64,000 nucleotides of DNA from Gammaproteobacteria bacterium. GTDB taxonomy: Bacteria > Pseudomonadota > Gammaproteobacteria > Pseudomonadales > Azotimanducaceae. The translations under genes were made by a program, and so were the position numbers. Location: the NCBI GenBank assembly GCA_026707045.1, contig JAPOXO010000138.1:1-64000 (forward strand), read 5' to 3'. Under the pieces are notes generated by a model. It was given only the letters and a program-made list of their open reading frames with translations. It ran no database searches and was not told the origin of the DNA. Shown piece after piece: positions 1 through 9,082 of this stretch (position 1 is its first letter; each line of letters starts with the position of its first letter).

Positions 1-2395
1 CGGGGGAAATTTCAGGGTATCCTGGGCGCCGTGTACGCGCTGGCAACCGTAGTGGCCCAATACTCAAGAGTTGCTCTCGTTCCGACCGTAGCGCTTGTCG
101 ACTTAGCTCCGTATAGCTCGTGACACTCCAAACGTTGACGGACTTTCCCATTGATCGAAGATTTCCCGCCGCATCGAGCACTTCGACCATGATGGCTCCA
201 CTGCCCAACAGGTTGACTTCAGAGTCGGGAGTGTATTCATAGGGATACATGCCTCTCACAATTCCTTCTTCTACGTTGTCCGGCATGGACGGCATGGGGT
301 AATTTTGATTGGTTACCGTGAGGTAATAGAAAACATCATCCTTTTTTGAATACATTCGGTCTATGCCATCACGAACGATTACTGCGATTTCGTAGGCAAA
401 CGCGGGGTCGTAGCTCACCAAATTGGGAACTGTTGTCGCAAGAACGTGAGAATGACCGTCTTGGTGCTGCACACCCTCACCATTGAGAGTTGTGCGTCCG
501 GACGTTCCACCAAGAAGGAAACCCTTGCACATCATGTCGCCGCACGCCCATACCAAGTCACCAACTCTTTGAAAACCGAAAATGGAATAGAAAATGTAGA
601 ACGGAATCATGGGCAGTCCATGATTGGCGTAAGCGGTTCCCGCTGCGAGGAACGAGGCCATAGCGCCTGCTTCGCAAATTCCTTCCTGCAAAATCTGTCC
701 GTCCTCAGCTTCGCGATACGGGGCTATGGTGCCCGCGTCTACTGGTTGATAGACCTGGCCTGCCGGGGAATAGATGCCGGCTTGGGGGAACAACCCATCC
801 ATACCAAACGTCCGCGCTTCATCGGGCACGATCGGTACTACATACCTTCCTATCTCCTTATGTCGAAGCAGACGTTGCAACATGCGAACGACCGACATGG
901 TCGTGGAAACCGACCGATCACCCGTACCTTGAACCATGTCACGGAAAAAATCTAAATCCGGTGCTGTCAATGCAGAACATTGAACATGCCGGGATGGTAT
1001 CGGACCTCCGAGCCGCTCGCGGCACCGGTTCAAATACCGAATTTCCGGACTATCCTCGGGAGGCATATAGAAGTCAGCTCTTTCTATGGCATCTGGATCC
1101 AGCGGAATATCGAATCTCTCGGCCAAGTCCAGCCGTTCGTCCGCCGTCAAGTGCTTTTTCTGGTGAACAGTGTTGCGTCCTGCAACGGAAGGACCAAGAC
1201 CATCGCCTTTCACTGTTTTCGCAAGTATTACGCATGGTTTTCCTTCGACACTCATAGCGTGGTGATACGCCGCATACAGCTTTCTGTGATCGTGTCCACC
1301 CCGCTTGATCGTGCGAATTTCCTCATCAGAAAGAGTCTTCATGAGTTCAATGAGCTGTGGAGAATTCTCTACCCAGTGCTCACGCACCGCGTTGCCCGGA
1401 GATACCGTGTACATCTGGTAATCGCCGTCTACTGCCTGCTCCATTCGAGCTCGCAAAATACCCTCTATATCGCGTTCCAAGATTGGATCCCAGCCACCGC
1501 CCCAGATAACTTTTAGGACGTGCCAATCGGCTCCCCGAAATGTACGTTCCAGCTCTTGGATAATCTTGCCGTTCCCGCGTACTGGACCATCCAATCGTTG
1601 GAGATTGCAGTTAATAACTAGAACTAGATTGTCCAGTTGCTCACGCGAAGCCATGTTGATCGTGCCCAGAACCTCTGGTTCGTCAGACTCGCCATCCCCA
1701 ATGAAAAGCCAAATCTTGCCACCGTTCTTTGGTTTCAATCCTCGGTGCTCGAGATACTTTGCAAAACGCGCTTGATAGATCGCACAGGGAGTGGAGAGTC
1801 CCATGCTTGCAGTTGGCATTTGCCAGAATTGCGGCATGCGTCTTGGGTGCGGATACGAAGGCAAGCCCCCGCTTTCGCCTAATTCACGTCGAAAATTTTT
1901 GAGCCGATCAGTCGGAATGCGCCCTTCCAGCCAGGCACGGGCATAAACGCCAGGTGCAGCGTGAGCTTGAAAATGCACTTGGTCTCCACCATACTTTTCA
2001 GTGGGTGCACGAAAAAAGTGGTTGAATCCCACTTCCATCATGGTTGAGGCCGAAGTATAGGTTGCGATATGTCCTCCGACACCCGATCCACTGTCGTAAG
2101 CCTGCAAAACCATAGCTACTGCATTCCATCGGATTATGTTTTCAATGCGATTTTCGAGTTCTATGTCCCCGGGATAGGCAGGCTCCGCTCGAAGCGGGAT
2201 TGTGTTGGTATACGGCGTGTTGAGAGCTCTATCATCCAGCTGAACACCACGGCGAGACAGTTCCGTCTGAAGGCGACCCAGCAGCGTCTTGACACCTACT
2301 TCCCCGTGCTCTTTTAGTACGGATTCCAGGGCTTCTAGCCATTCGCGTTGTTCGCTTTCCCACTCAGAATGGGGCGGGTTGATGTAAGTGGCCAT
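1..2395 (-). CDS. aceE: Pyruvate dehydrogenase E1 component, homodimeric type (partial)
   Basis: Thiamine-diphosphate-dependent E1 of the pyruvate dehydrogenase complex; it decarboxylates pyruvate and acetylates the lipoyl groups of E2 in the cytoplasm. The reading frame is open from an ATG (CAT at 2393-2395) to the left edge, about 798 codons of the roughly 890 usual for the family, so the C-terminal end and the stop lie outside. The N-terminus is typical of AceE (SEWESEQREWLEALESVL), the ThDP motif GDGESDEPE begins near residue 233, and a VWSVTSYTEL segment lies close to the edge. The last 25 or so codons before the edge (SIGPLRLPARTRRPGY) align less clearly with the family, so a late frameshift cannot be ruled out. 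E2 and E3 genes would be expected further left. The upstream ribosome binding site is weak. Confidence 0.95.
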   Translation of the reverse strand, partial: MATYINPPHSEWESEQREWLEALESVLKEHGEVGVKTLLGRLQTELSRRGVQLDDRALNTPYTNTIPLRAEPAYPGDIELENRIENIIRWNAVAMVLQAYDSGSGVGGHIATYTSASTMMEVGFNHFFRAPTEKYGGDQVHFQAHAAPGVYARAWLEGRIPTDRLKNFRRELGESGGLPSYPHPRRMPQFWQMPTASMGLSTPCAIYQARFAKYLEHRGLKPKNGGKIWLFIGDGESDEPEVLGTINMASREQLDNLVLVINCNLQRLDGPVRGNGKIIQELERTFRGADWHVLKVIWGGGWDPILERDIEGILRARMEQAVDGDYQMYTVSPGNAVREHWVENSPQLIELMKTLSDEEIRTIKRGGHDHRKLYAAYHHAMSVEGKPCVILAKTVKGDGLGPSVAGRNTVHQKKHLTADERLDLAERFDIPLDPDAIERADFYMPPEDSPEIRYLNRCRERLGGPIPSRHVQCSALTAPDLDFFRDMVQGTGDRSVSTTMSVVRMLQRLLRHKEIGRYVVPIVPDEARTFGMDGLFPQAGIYSPAGQVYQPVDAGTIAPYREAEDGQILQEGICEAGAMASFLAAGTAYANHGLPMIPFYIFYSIFGFQRVGDLVWACGDMMCKGFLLGGTSGRTTLNGEGVQHQDGHSHVLATTVPNLVSYDPAFAYEIAVIVRDGIDRMYSKKDDVFYYLTVTNQNYPMPSMPDNVEEGIVRGMYPYEYTPDSEVNLLGSGAIMVEVLDAAGNLRSMGKSVNVWSVTSYTELSRQALRSEREQLLSIGPLRLPARTRRPGYPEISP

Positions 2396-2717
2396 TTATC
2401 GGAGCGTCATTGTCGAGTCGTAGACAACATCTGTTTTTCCAGGAACGCACGAGCATACATGGCGAAGCCTTGGGAGTCGTGCTTTCGTCAGTAGAATTCC
2501 AATTTGATTATTCCATATTCTTTGGTGTCTCGGTCAACGTTTCCACGAATCTAGGATGACCGACAGAGATAGTCATTTGGTGTCTAAGTCCAGTACCCGT
2601 TCCCTTGTATTTATTTTTTAACAATATATAATATTAGTAAATTGGACCGCCGACTTATGGCATATTTGAGCCAAATACATCGTTAAAGGAGACGATTGAA
2701 CAACTTGGAGAAACAGA
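2396..2717. other. Intergenic gap between aceE and a small ORF
   Basis: This stretch must hold the aceE promoter on the minus strand and a promoter for the small plus-strand ORF (see 2605-2632). The right half is AT-rich. I see no RNA gene and no further ORF with a ribosome binding site. Confidence 0.5.
2605..2632 (+). promoter_or_regulatory. Candidate sigma-70 promoter
   Basis: TTGTAT (2605-2610) and a perfect TATAAT (2627-2632) are separated by 16 bases, within an AT-rich stretch about 85 bases before the small ORF at 2718. The -10 box is ideal and the -35 box matches 4 of 6. AT-rich DNA gives such matches by chance, so the call is tentative. Confidence 0.35.
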
Positions 2718-2918
2718 ATGGAAGACTCAAAACATCGCAAAATCCAGAAACGCATCAGAATTGAGGTTGAGGGAGACTCAGAGTTCGCCCTCGCAACGCC
2801 AAAAGACTTGAGAGATCTCGAAGACCGGATCATAGAGAGACTCGATAAGCGATTTGAGAAAATTGGGGCCCAATTGACCTCGATCAGCGCCAAGTGTGAC
2901 AAGTGCTGTCCCGTTTAG
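2718..2918 (+). CDS. Small charged hypothetical protein
   Basis: A 66-residue ORF starting with ATG after a GGAG ribosome binding site (CTTGGAGAAACAGA) and a candidate promoter. The protein is strongly charged: a basic start (KHRKIQKRIR), then an acidic and basic segment with heptad-like spacing (DLEDRIIERLDKRFEKIGAQL) that could form an amphipathic helix, and a Cys-rich end (CDKCCPV). I do not recognise a family. The opposite strand also carries a 94-codon ORF here, but without a convincing ribosome binding site. The end CxxCC could bind a metal or be chance. Confidence 0.45.
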   Translation: MEDSKHRKIQKRIRIEVEGDSEFALATPKDLRDLEDRIIERLDKRFEKIGAQLTSISAKCDKCCPV

Positions 2919-3263
2919 GAGTTCGATCTTCTCTAGTTGCTTGTGAGGACCGATCTCTATCCAACGATTGGTTCACAACTGGTTGACAGCATATCTCTGG
3001 ATGTAACTAATTTAAACTCACGTGTCTCTTAGCTGCGCCGATTGCAAAGAGGCTCTTTCCATGAATTAAAGAGTTCATTCGAGGCGTTTAGAAGCCATAT
3101 CTAGTCCGAAATGACCTTGTAAAATCTGTTCGACCAACAGTTTCAGGGAGACTTGCAAGCTCACATTGCAGACAAGCCCGCCATGTCCTTAGCTAGCCGG
3201 GTTTGTCTTCCCACGAAGTTGTGTTGCACGAATAATTGCAGGAATGATGAATCCAAAAGCGAC
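2919..3263. other. Intergenic gap before the quinoprotein gene
   Basis: The reading frame of the downstream dehydrogenase is open back to 3153, but the first 37 codons of that longer version look non-coding and precede a clear lipoprotein signal peptide. No RNA gene, hairpin with a U-tract or other ORF was recognised in this stretch. Confidence 0.4.
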
Positions 3264-5501
3264 ATGAAGAAAATCCGATTACACAGAATGATTGCCCTCT
3301 TTTGGATCTTAGCTCCATTGTTGTTGGTGGGTTGCAGCGGCAATCGATCGGATCAGGGCGAGAGTGCGATACAGCAAACACCCGATCAAGAAGAGGTCAG
3401 CCGCGCCACGTCCACAGTGGATGGCGCACGCATCGCAAATGCAGATTCTGAACCACAGAACTGGTTGTCACATGGCAGAACCTACGATGAACAACGATTC
3501 TCTCCACTCGACACCATTAATCAGGAAAACATCGATCAATTAAGCCTAGCATGGTGGAGGAACACTGGTTCAAAACGAGGACTTGAAGCAACGCCGATCG
3601 TTGTGGATGGCTACATGTTCACAACCGGTGCCTGGAGCACCGTCCATGCTTACGATGCTAAAACCGGTGAGTCGCTATGGGACTACGACCCCAGAGTTCC
3701 CAAGTCCTGGGGCCAATATGCATGTTGTGACGTAGTCAACCGAGGAGTTGCCGTTTGGAAAGGGCGCGTTTATGTTGGAACGCTAGACGGTCGATTGGTG
3801 GCACTCAACGCTGCCACCGGAGAACTCGATTGGGAAGTATTGACTGTTGATCAAGAACGCCCCTACACGATTACGGGTGCCCCTCGAATCGTCAAGGATA
3901 TGGTGATTATTGGCAATGGAGGCGCAGAGCTAGGAGTTCGGGGCTACATCACAGCCTATGATTCTGAAACCGGCGAGCAAGAATGGCGCTTTTACACGGT
4001 GCCAGGAGATCCATCAGAACCCTTCGAGTCTCGGGAGATGGAGTTAGCCGCCGAAACTTGGAACGGCGAATGGTGGAAGATCGGAGGAGGCGGAACGGTT
4101 TGGGACTCTATGGCGTACGACCCTGAACTGAATATGTTGTACATCGGCGTAGGAAATGGTTCGCCGTGGAATCGGTATATTCGCAGCCCTGGAGGGGGAG
4201 ACAATCTCTATCTGTCATCCATTCTTGCAATCAACCCCGATCGCGGATCGCTGATTTGGCACTACCAGACCACTCCTGGGGACACTTGGGACTATACCGC
4301 CACACAGCACATCATTTTGGCTGACATGGAAATTGACGGTGCCTTGAGAAAAGTGCTGGTCCAAGCTCCCAAAAACGGTTTCTTTTACGTTATTGACCGT
4401 ACAGACGGAAAGTTCATATCGGCTGAGGCGTATGTAACCGTCACATGGGCTTCGCACGTCGATCCAGATTCAGGAAGACCGGTGATGACTGAAGAGGGTC
4501 AGTATGCAAACGAGCCCCGAACGGTATCTCCAGGACCACTTGGAGGTCACAACTGGCATCCAATGACCTATAGTCCCACCACCGGCTTGGTCTACATACC
4601 TGCAATGGACATGGGATTTACCTATGGTCAGGATGCAGCTTTCGAATATGAACCGGGTCGATGGAATCTTGGTACTGGCGGGAGACCTGACAGTCCGCCC
4701 GACCCGCCTACGATGGACCAATTGGTTGAAGGATTTCGTTCAATTCGAGCACATCTGCTCGCATGGGATCCCATTGAGCAGAGGGAAGCTTGGCGCGTGG
4801 ATCACGCAAGCACATGGAACGGAGGATTGCTGTCGACTGCTGGAGGTCTGGTATTTCAGGGTCGAAGCGACGGCATGTTCGCTGCCTATTCGGCAGACGA
4901 CGGTGAATTGCTTTGGGAGACTGAAGCTTACACAGGGATTATCGCCGCTCCAGTTTCGTATGAAGTAGACGGAGAGCAATATATAGCTGTCGTGGCTGGA
5001 TGGGGAGGTGCCTTTGCCACTACATCGGGAGTTCCTCGTCATAAAGGCAATGTCTTGGAGGAAGGGAGAGTCTTGGTGTACAAGCTCAACGGCGATGCCG
5101 AAATGCCCCCACCTGAGATCACCTACTTAAACATTCCAGTACCACCAGATATCGATGGAACAGCGGAACAAATCGAGAACGGAAGATATCTATATGGTAA
5201 ATATTGTTCCACTTGTCATGGAGCGGGAGTAACTAGTAGCAGCCAAATACCCGATCTAAAGTACCTGCCATCGGCAACCCACTCCAGATGGAACGCCGTG
5301 ACGTTGAACGGAATTATGCGCGGCGTAGGAATGCCAGGATTTTCGGATGTTATTTCCGAAACAGATTCAGAAGACATACAGAGATACGTCATTGCTGTTA
5401 CGAAGCAATCCATCGCCTTTTGCGAATCCAATTATCCAGAGCAATATCCCGAGCTTTTTGGTACTTCGTGCACCTTGCCCGTTATCGAGGAGACCGAGTG
5501 A
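3264..5501 (+). CDS. PQQ-dependent quinohaemoprotein dehydrogenase, lipoprotein type
   Basis: A periplasmic alcohol-type dehydrogenase that oxidises a primary or secondary alcohol with PQQ and passes electrons to its own c-type haem. I place the start at ATG 3264 because MKKIRLHRMIALFW leads straight into a lipoprotein signal (LLLVGCSGN), giving 745 residues; an upstream in-frame ATG at 3153 would bury that signal. PQQ beta-propeller features are present: the vicinal cysteine pair C154-C155 (QYACCDVV), repeated W-motif blades such as DAKTGESLWDYD and SADDGELLWETE, and GDTWDYTATQ. A C-terminal cytochrome c domain carries CSTCH at 648-652. The substrate is not deducible. The lipid anchor is unusual for type II quinohaemoprotein alcohol dehydrogenases, which are normally soluble. 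No PQQ biosynthesis genes lie in the window. Confidence 0.92.
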   Translation: MKKIRLHRMIALFWILAPLLLVGCSGNRSDQGESAIQQTPDQEEVSRATSTVDGARIANADSEPQNWLSHGRTYDEQRFSPLDTINQENIDQLSLAWWRNTGSKRGLEATPIVVDGYMFTTGAWSTVHAYDAKTGESLWDYDPRVPKSWGQYACCDVVNRGVAVWKGRVYVGTLDGRLVALNAATGELDWEVLTVDQERPYTITGAPRIVKDMVIIGNGGAELGVRGYITAYDSETGEQEWRFYTVPGDPSEPFESREMELAAETWNGEWWKIGGGGTVWDSMAYDPELNMLYIGVGNGSPWNRYIRSPGGGDNLYLSSILAINPDRGSLIWHYQTTPGDTWDYTATQHIILADMEIDGALRKVLVQAPKNGFFYVIDRTDGKFISAEAYVTVTWASHVDPDSGRPVMTEEGQYANEPRTVSPGPLGGHNWHPMTYSPTTGLVYIPAMDMGFTYGQDAAFEYEPGRWNLGTGGRPDSPPDPPTMDQLVEGFRSIRAHLLAWDPIEQREAWRVDHASTWNGGLLSTAGGLVFQGRSDGMFAAYSADDGELLWETEAYTGIIAAPVSYEVDGEQYIAVVAGWGGAFATTSGVPRHKGNVLEEGRVLVYKLNGDAEMPPPEITYLNIPVPPDIDGTAEQIENGRYLYGKYCSTCHGAGVTSSSQIPDLKYLPSATHSRWNAVTLNGIMRGVGMPGFSDVISETDSEDIQRYVIAVTKQSIAFCESNYPEQYPELFGTSCTLPVIEETE

Positions 5502-5571
5502 CGATATAGGAAATACGGTTGTTCGACACAAGCAATTTGCTTTCCATTTTTCGCGTTTGGGTCTGCGAGTT

Positions 5572-8196
5572 ATGGACCTAAATCCGGTTGAGAACAATCA
5601 ACTGACACAGTATTGTTGTCTGGCCATATTGACAGCTCTATTCGCACTTGAGTCAAGTGCCCAGTCGGTGACGCTTTCAATTGATGCCGACACGATAGAA
5701 GAACATGATCGTAGTTACGCGACTATAACTGCGTCCATCGGAGAAGCGCAGTCTGCCAACCTGTTCATTCCCCTCGCCACAGCTGGCTCCGCAACTCTAG
5801 GAGCAGACTACGACTTGGCCGACATCACGATTAAGTCTGGAGAAACTTCAGGTACGACAAAGTTTGTTCCCATCAGAGACTGGGATCAAGAAGGTACGGA
5901 GAGTGCCCAGATATCGGTCGACACGGATTCGAACTCAGATCTTTCTCAAGATGGCGAAGATGCGTCGATAGCGATTGAGGACAGCTTTCAACAAGGGTCG
6001 GACAATTCGGAGCCTGAAACCGGTTCGGATCTGTTTCCATATATAGAGACACAAGGTGAGGAGACTGAAGTCATTGTGACTGTTCGAGTCTTTAACCTCG
6101 GCTCTGAGGCCTCGGACCCCGCGACTTTGGTCATAAGACTGTTTGAACACGACAACATAGTTGCTGGTGGTGAAGTCTTGCGTGTTGATGTGTCATTGCC
6201 GTCGATCGACCTCTATCCAAGTAGCTACGTGTACGAATGGGACATTACTCTCGATGAGTTGGATGCGGATACAACATTTGTGGGAATCGTCAATCTCGTT
6301 ACGTCTGCGGGCAGCAACGAGCTGAACGAAGACAACAACATAGGTGCATTCGGATTTGCCATTGACGACACCCAATTGCCGGTAGTCACTTGTGAATCCC
6401 CGTCTCGCAGAAGTTTTCCGGGTCAGACAGATCCTTTGTTTGAACACCAGTGGCACCTAAACAATACTGGACAAGATTCGTTTTCTGCGACAGAGGGAGA
6501 AGCTGATGCAGATATGCGAATGATGGAGACGATTGAAATAGGCTACGGTGGCGAAGAGGTCGTTGTCGCGATCGTAGACGAAGGACTCGAAATTTGCCAT
6601 CCTGATCTGAGCGACAACGTCGATTTGGAAGAGTCTGTCAATTTTTTGGCTAACTCGAGTTCCGACGCTTACTGGTACGGAGCGGACCCTAACGACCCTT
6701 TCAATCCGGATACCACGGGCGATCATGGAACGACCATTGCTGGAGCCGTTGGAGCTATGTCTGACAACGGACTTGGAGGACGTGGTGTTGCTTCAAAAGC
6801 TACGCTTCGCGGTTTTAACCTGCTGAAAGATCAAACTACGGCAAACTTGATAACTTCTTTCGGTGGCGGAGTCGCATCAGAAAACGATGTTGACATCGTC
6901 AACATGAGCTTCGGTTCGATATTTCGGAGCGAGTACAACTTCGGCGTGTACGATCTGTTCGGGTGGTTCACCCGCTGGGTGCGTGAAGAGAAAGGGTCTT
7001 TGTTTGTCAAGGCGGCTGGGAACAGTTTCAGCTCTTGTGGAGCTCTGCTCCACGAAATCCACTTGGAGATCGGTTGCTCTAGCGCCACATCCGACTACTC
7101 AAACAACCTCCCGTTCGTCATGGTTGTAGGCGCCTTCAATGCTCAGGACAGGAGATCAAGTTACTCAAGTGTAGGAAGCAATCTTTGGATTACGGCTCCG
7201 GCTGGTCAAGATGGTCTACGATCTGCCGCGTTGATTTCCACGGATCAATTCGGACACGATCGGGGTTACGGGCTGTTGGCGGGATCTTATGAACCACTGG
7301 CACAAGATCCGTCCGCAAATCCAAATGGGGACGACACTGCTCTTCTGTCGGGCACATCGGCTGCTGCGGCAGTGATGTCTGGTGCGGTGGCAATACTGCT
7401 GGAAGTGGAACCAGAACTTACGTTTCGTGATGTGAAGCACATATTTGCGAAAACTGCTCGGACAATCCAGACTGAGTTGCCTCGAGTTCGTGTAGCGGTG
7501 GGAAACACGCCGTTCATCCTGCAACACGGATGGACTACCAACGGGGCTGGCTACAGTTTTCACAATTGGTTTGGTTTTGGCGGAGTTGACGTCGACGCCG
7601 CTGTAGAAATGGCAGAAGACTACGATCTGGAGAGCTTGGGTCTCTTTGCGGTGACCGAATGGATGGGGAACTTTCGTGTTCCGATAGACGGAGACGATAC
7701 CTTCGAAATCCCGGATGGAGACGGAGCTGGACTTGTTGACACATTGGATATTTCGCTTCCGTTGGATTATGAGTATTGCGGAGAGGAATCTAACGAGAGG
7801 CACTGCATAGAGGAGGGGGCTTTGGATGCTGTTACTAATCCTGACGATCCAGATGGTTCGTTGGTTGAAGTCGCTGTTCACATTGAAGGTGTGCAACTCC
7901 GGCTTGTAGGCGATCATCCCAATATGAGCGACTTGTCCATCGAGTTGACCTCTCCTAGCGGGACGCAAAGTATTGTGAATCCGATCTTTAACAATCCTCA
8001 TGCTCGTTCAATAGACGACACCGAAGAGTTTCACTTTTTGTCCAACGCTTTCTATGGGGAAAAACCGGAGGGTATATGGGAACTGAAGGTGGTAGATGCT
8101 ATTGAGGGCGATGTCGGGCAGCTAATCACCTGGCACTTGAAGTTTTTCGTGGGTCAGCACATGGACGACCAAAACGAAGACTCAACTCAGCTGTAA
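5572..8196 (+). CDS. Secreted subtilisin/kexin-like serine protease with P-domain
   Basis: An S8 family endopeptidase, 874 residues from ATG 5572. The frame is open upstream into the preceding gene, but MDLNPVENNQ followed by a hydrophobic stretch ending ESSAQS is a plausible signal peptide. Order of parts: a Calx-beta-like region (about 30-125), a beta-rich CARDB-like region (about 135-265), the S8 catalytic domain (about 290-640) with Asp336 (AIVDEG), His385 (GDHGTT) and Ser596 (LSGTSAAAA), and a C-terminal proprotein-convertase P-domain (about 745-865; HIEGVQLRLVGDHPNMSDL). The P-domain puts it in the kexin-like group, often secreted enzymes of aquatic bacteria that cut at basic residues. 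It follows the quinoprotein gene by 70 bases, perhaps co-transcribed. A cleavage specificity cannot be read here. Confidence 0.9.
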   Translation: MDLNPVENNQLTQYCCLAILTALFALESSAQSVTLSIDADTIEEHDRSYATITASIGEAQSANLFIPLATAGSATLGADYDLADITIKSGETSGTTKFVPIRDWDQEGTESAQISVDTDSNSDLSQDGEDASIAIEDSFQQGSDNSEPETGSDLFPYIETQGEETEVIVTVRVFNLGSEASDPATLVIRLFEHDNIVAGGEVLRVDVSLPSIDLYPSSYVYEWDITLDELDADTTFVGIVNLVTSAGSNELNEDNNIGAFGFAIDDTQLPVVTCESPSRRSFPGQTDPLFEHQWHLNNTGQDSFSATEGEADADMRMMETIEIGYGGEEVVVAIVDEGLEICHPDLSDNVDLEESVNFLANSSSDAYWYGADPNDPFNPDTTGDHGTTIAGAVGAMSDNGLGGRGVASKATLRGFNLLKDQTTANLITSFGGGVASENDVDIVNMSFGSIFRSEYNFGVYDLFGWFTRWVREEKGSLFVKAAGNSFSSCGALLHEIHLEIGCSSATSDYSNNLPFVMVVGAFNAQDRRSSYSSVGSNLWITAPAGQDGLRSAALISTDQFGHDRGYGLLAGSYEPLAQDPSANPNGDDTALLSGTSAAAAVMSGAVAILLEVEPELTFRDVKHIFAKTARTIQTELPRVRVAVGNTPFILQHGWTTNGAGYSFHNWFGFGGVDVDAAVEMAEDYDLESLGLFAVTEWMGNFRVPIDGDDTFEIPDGDGAGLVDTLDISLPLDYEYCGEESNERHCIEEGALDAVTNPDDPDGSLVEVAVHIEGVQLRLVGDHPNMSDLSIELTSPSGTQSIVNPIFNNPHARSIDDTEEFHFLSNAFYGEKPEGIWELKVVDAIEGDVGQLITWHLKFFVGQHMDDQNEDSTQL

Positions 8197-8350
8197 CGAG
8201 ACCTTGTTTAAGCGAGTCCCTCATCGACTGCAATGGTTCCTAGTAGCTCGGTGGAACGCCCATAAATTAGACTGTTTTCCAGTGACATCAACTGTTCACA
8301 CACACAATGAACAATTGGTGTCGCCTTAAATTCCCGATAAGACAATTTCC

Positions 8351-9025
8351 GTGACAACTCCAATCCGACTCTTCGCAGAGTTCATAGGGACTTTGTTTCT
8401 TCTAATCGCTGTAGTGGGTTCCGGAATCATGGGAGAACAATTGGCGGGAGGGAATACAGCCATCGCCCTCTTGGCAAATACCCTCGCCACTGGAGCAATT
8501 CTTGCAGTCCTGATCGTTGTCTTAGCTCCGTTGTCGGGCGCACATTTCAATCCGGCAGTAACGATCGTTTTCCTTCTCAGAAGGGAAATCTCAGCGTTGA
8601 TGGCAATTGCGTACATTGGGGTTCAAATCGTAGGAGGAGTTTGCGGAACTTGGGTCGCGCACGTGATGTTCGAATTGGAAATAGTTCAGATAGCGCAAAT
8701 CTCGAGAAGTGGACCATCGCAAGCTCTAGCGGAGGTTGTAGCCACTTTTGGCTTGGTTGCGACCATCTTGGGATGTCTGCGCCGGAAACCCGAATGGGTC
8801 GGTCCTCTGGTTGGGCTGTACATTTCGGCTGCCTATTGGTTTACCGCGTCGACTTCATTTGCAAATCCTGCGGTGACAGTCGCTCGGAGTTTCACTGATA
8901 CGTTTTCTGGTATCTCTCCCGTTGATGCGCCGGTTTTCATCCTGGCACAATTCCTTGGCGCAACTCTCTGTTGGTTTTTGTTCCTTTGGTTAGCCAAGTC
9001 CGAGTCAAATCCAAAACCACAATAG
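8351..9025 (+). CDS. Aquaporin family (MIP) channel
   Basis: An inner-membrane channel for water or small neutral solutes, 224 residues, about the size of AqpZ. Both pore motifs are intact: NPA at 67-69 (GAHFNPAVT) and NPA at 172-174 (FANPAVT). Six hydrophobic segments can be followed. The start is GTG 8351; there is no better in-frame ATG and the ribosome binding site is weak. In the known family some members sit with arsenic genes, but none is nearby here, so the transported solute is open (water, glycerol or metalloid hydroxides). Upstream, an interrupted palindrome TGTTCA-N9-TGAACA (8293-8313) could be an operator. Confidence 0.9.
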   Translation: MTTPIRLFAEFIGTLFLLIAVVGSGIMGEQLAGGNTAIALLANTLATGAILAVLIVVLAPLSGAHFNPAVTIVFLLRREISALMAIAYIGVQIVGGVCGTWVAHVMFELEIVQIAQISRSGPSQALAEVVATFGLVATILGCLRRKPEWVGPLVGLYISAAYWFTASTSFANPAVTVARSFTDTFSGISPVDAPVFILAQFLGATLCWFLFLWLAKSESNPKPQ

Positions 9026-9082
9026 TTTCAAGCACTAATATGTGGTGCGGGAATCAACGGAATTAACGCACAGGAGTTCTAT

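Noticed and set aside
446..2317. Several plus-strand ORFs of 66-178 codons
   Set aside because: They lie opposite aceE, which has full family similarity; they lack ribosome binding sites and meaningful composition.
8293..8313. TGTTCA-N9-TGAACA palindrome before the aquaporin gene
   Set aside because: Six-base arms are common by chance and no promoter boxes frame it; noted only with the aquaporin gene.
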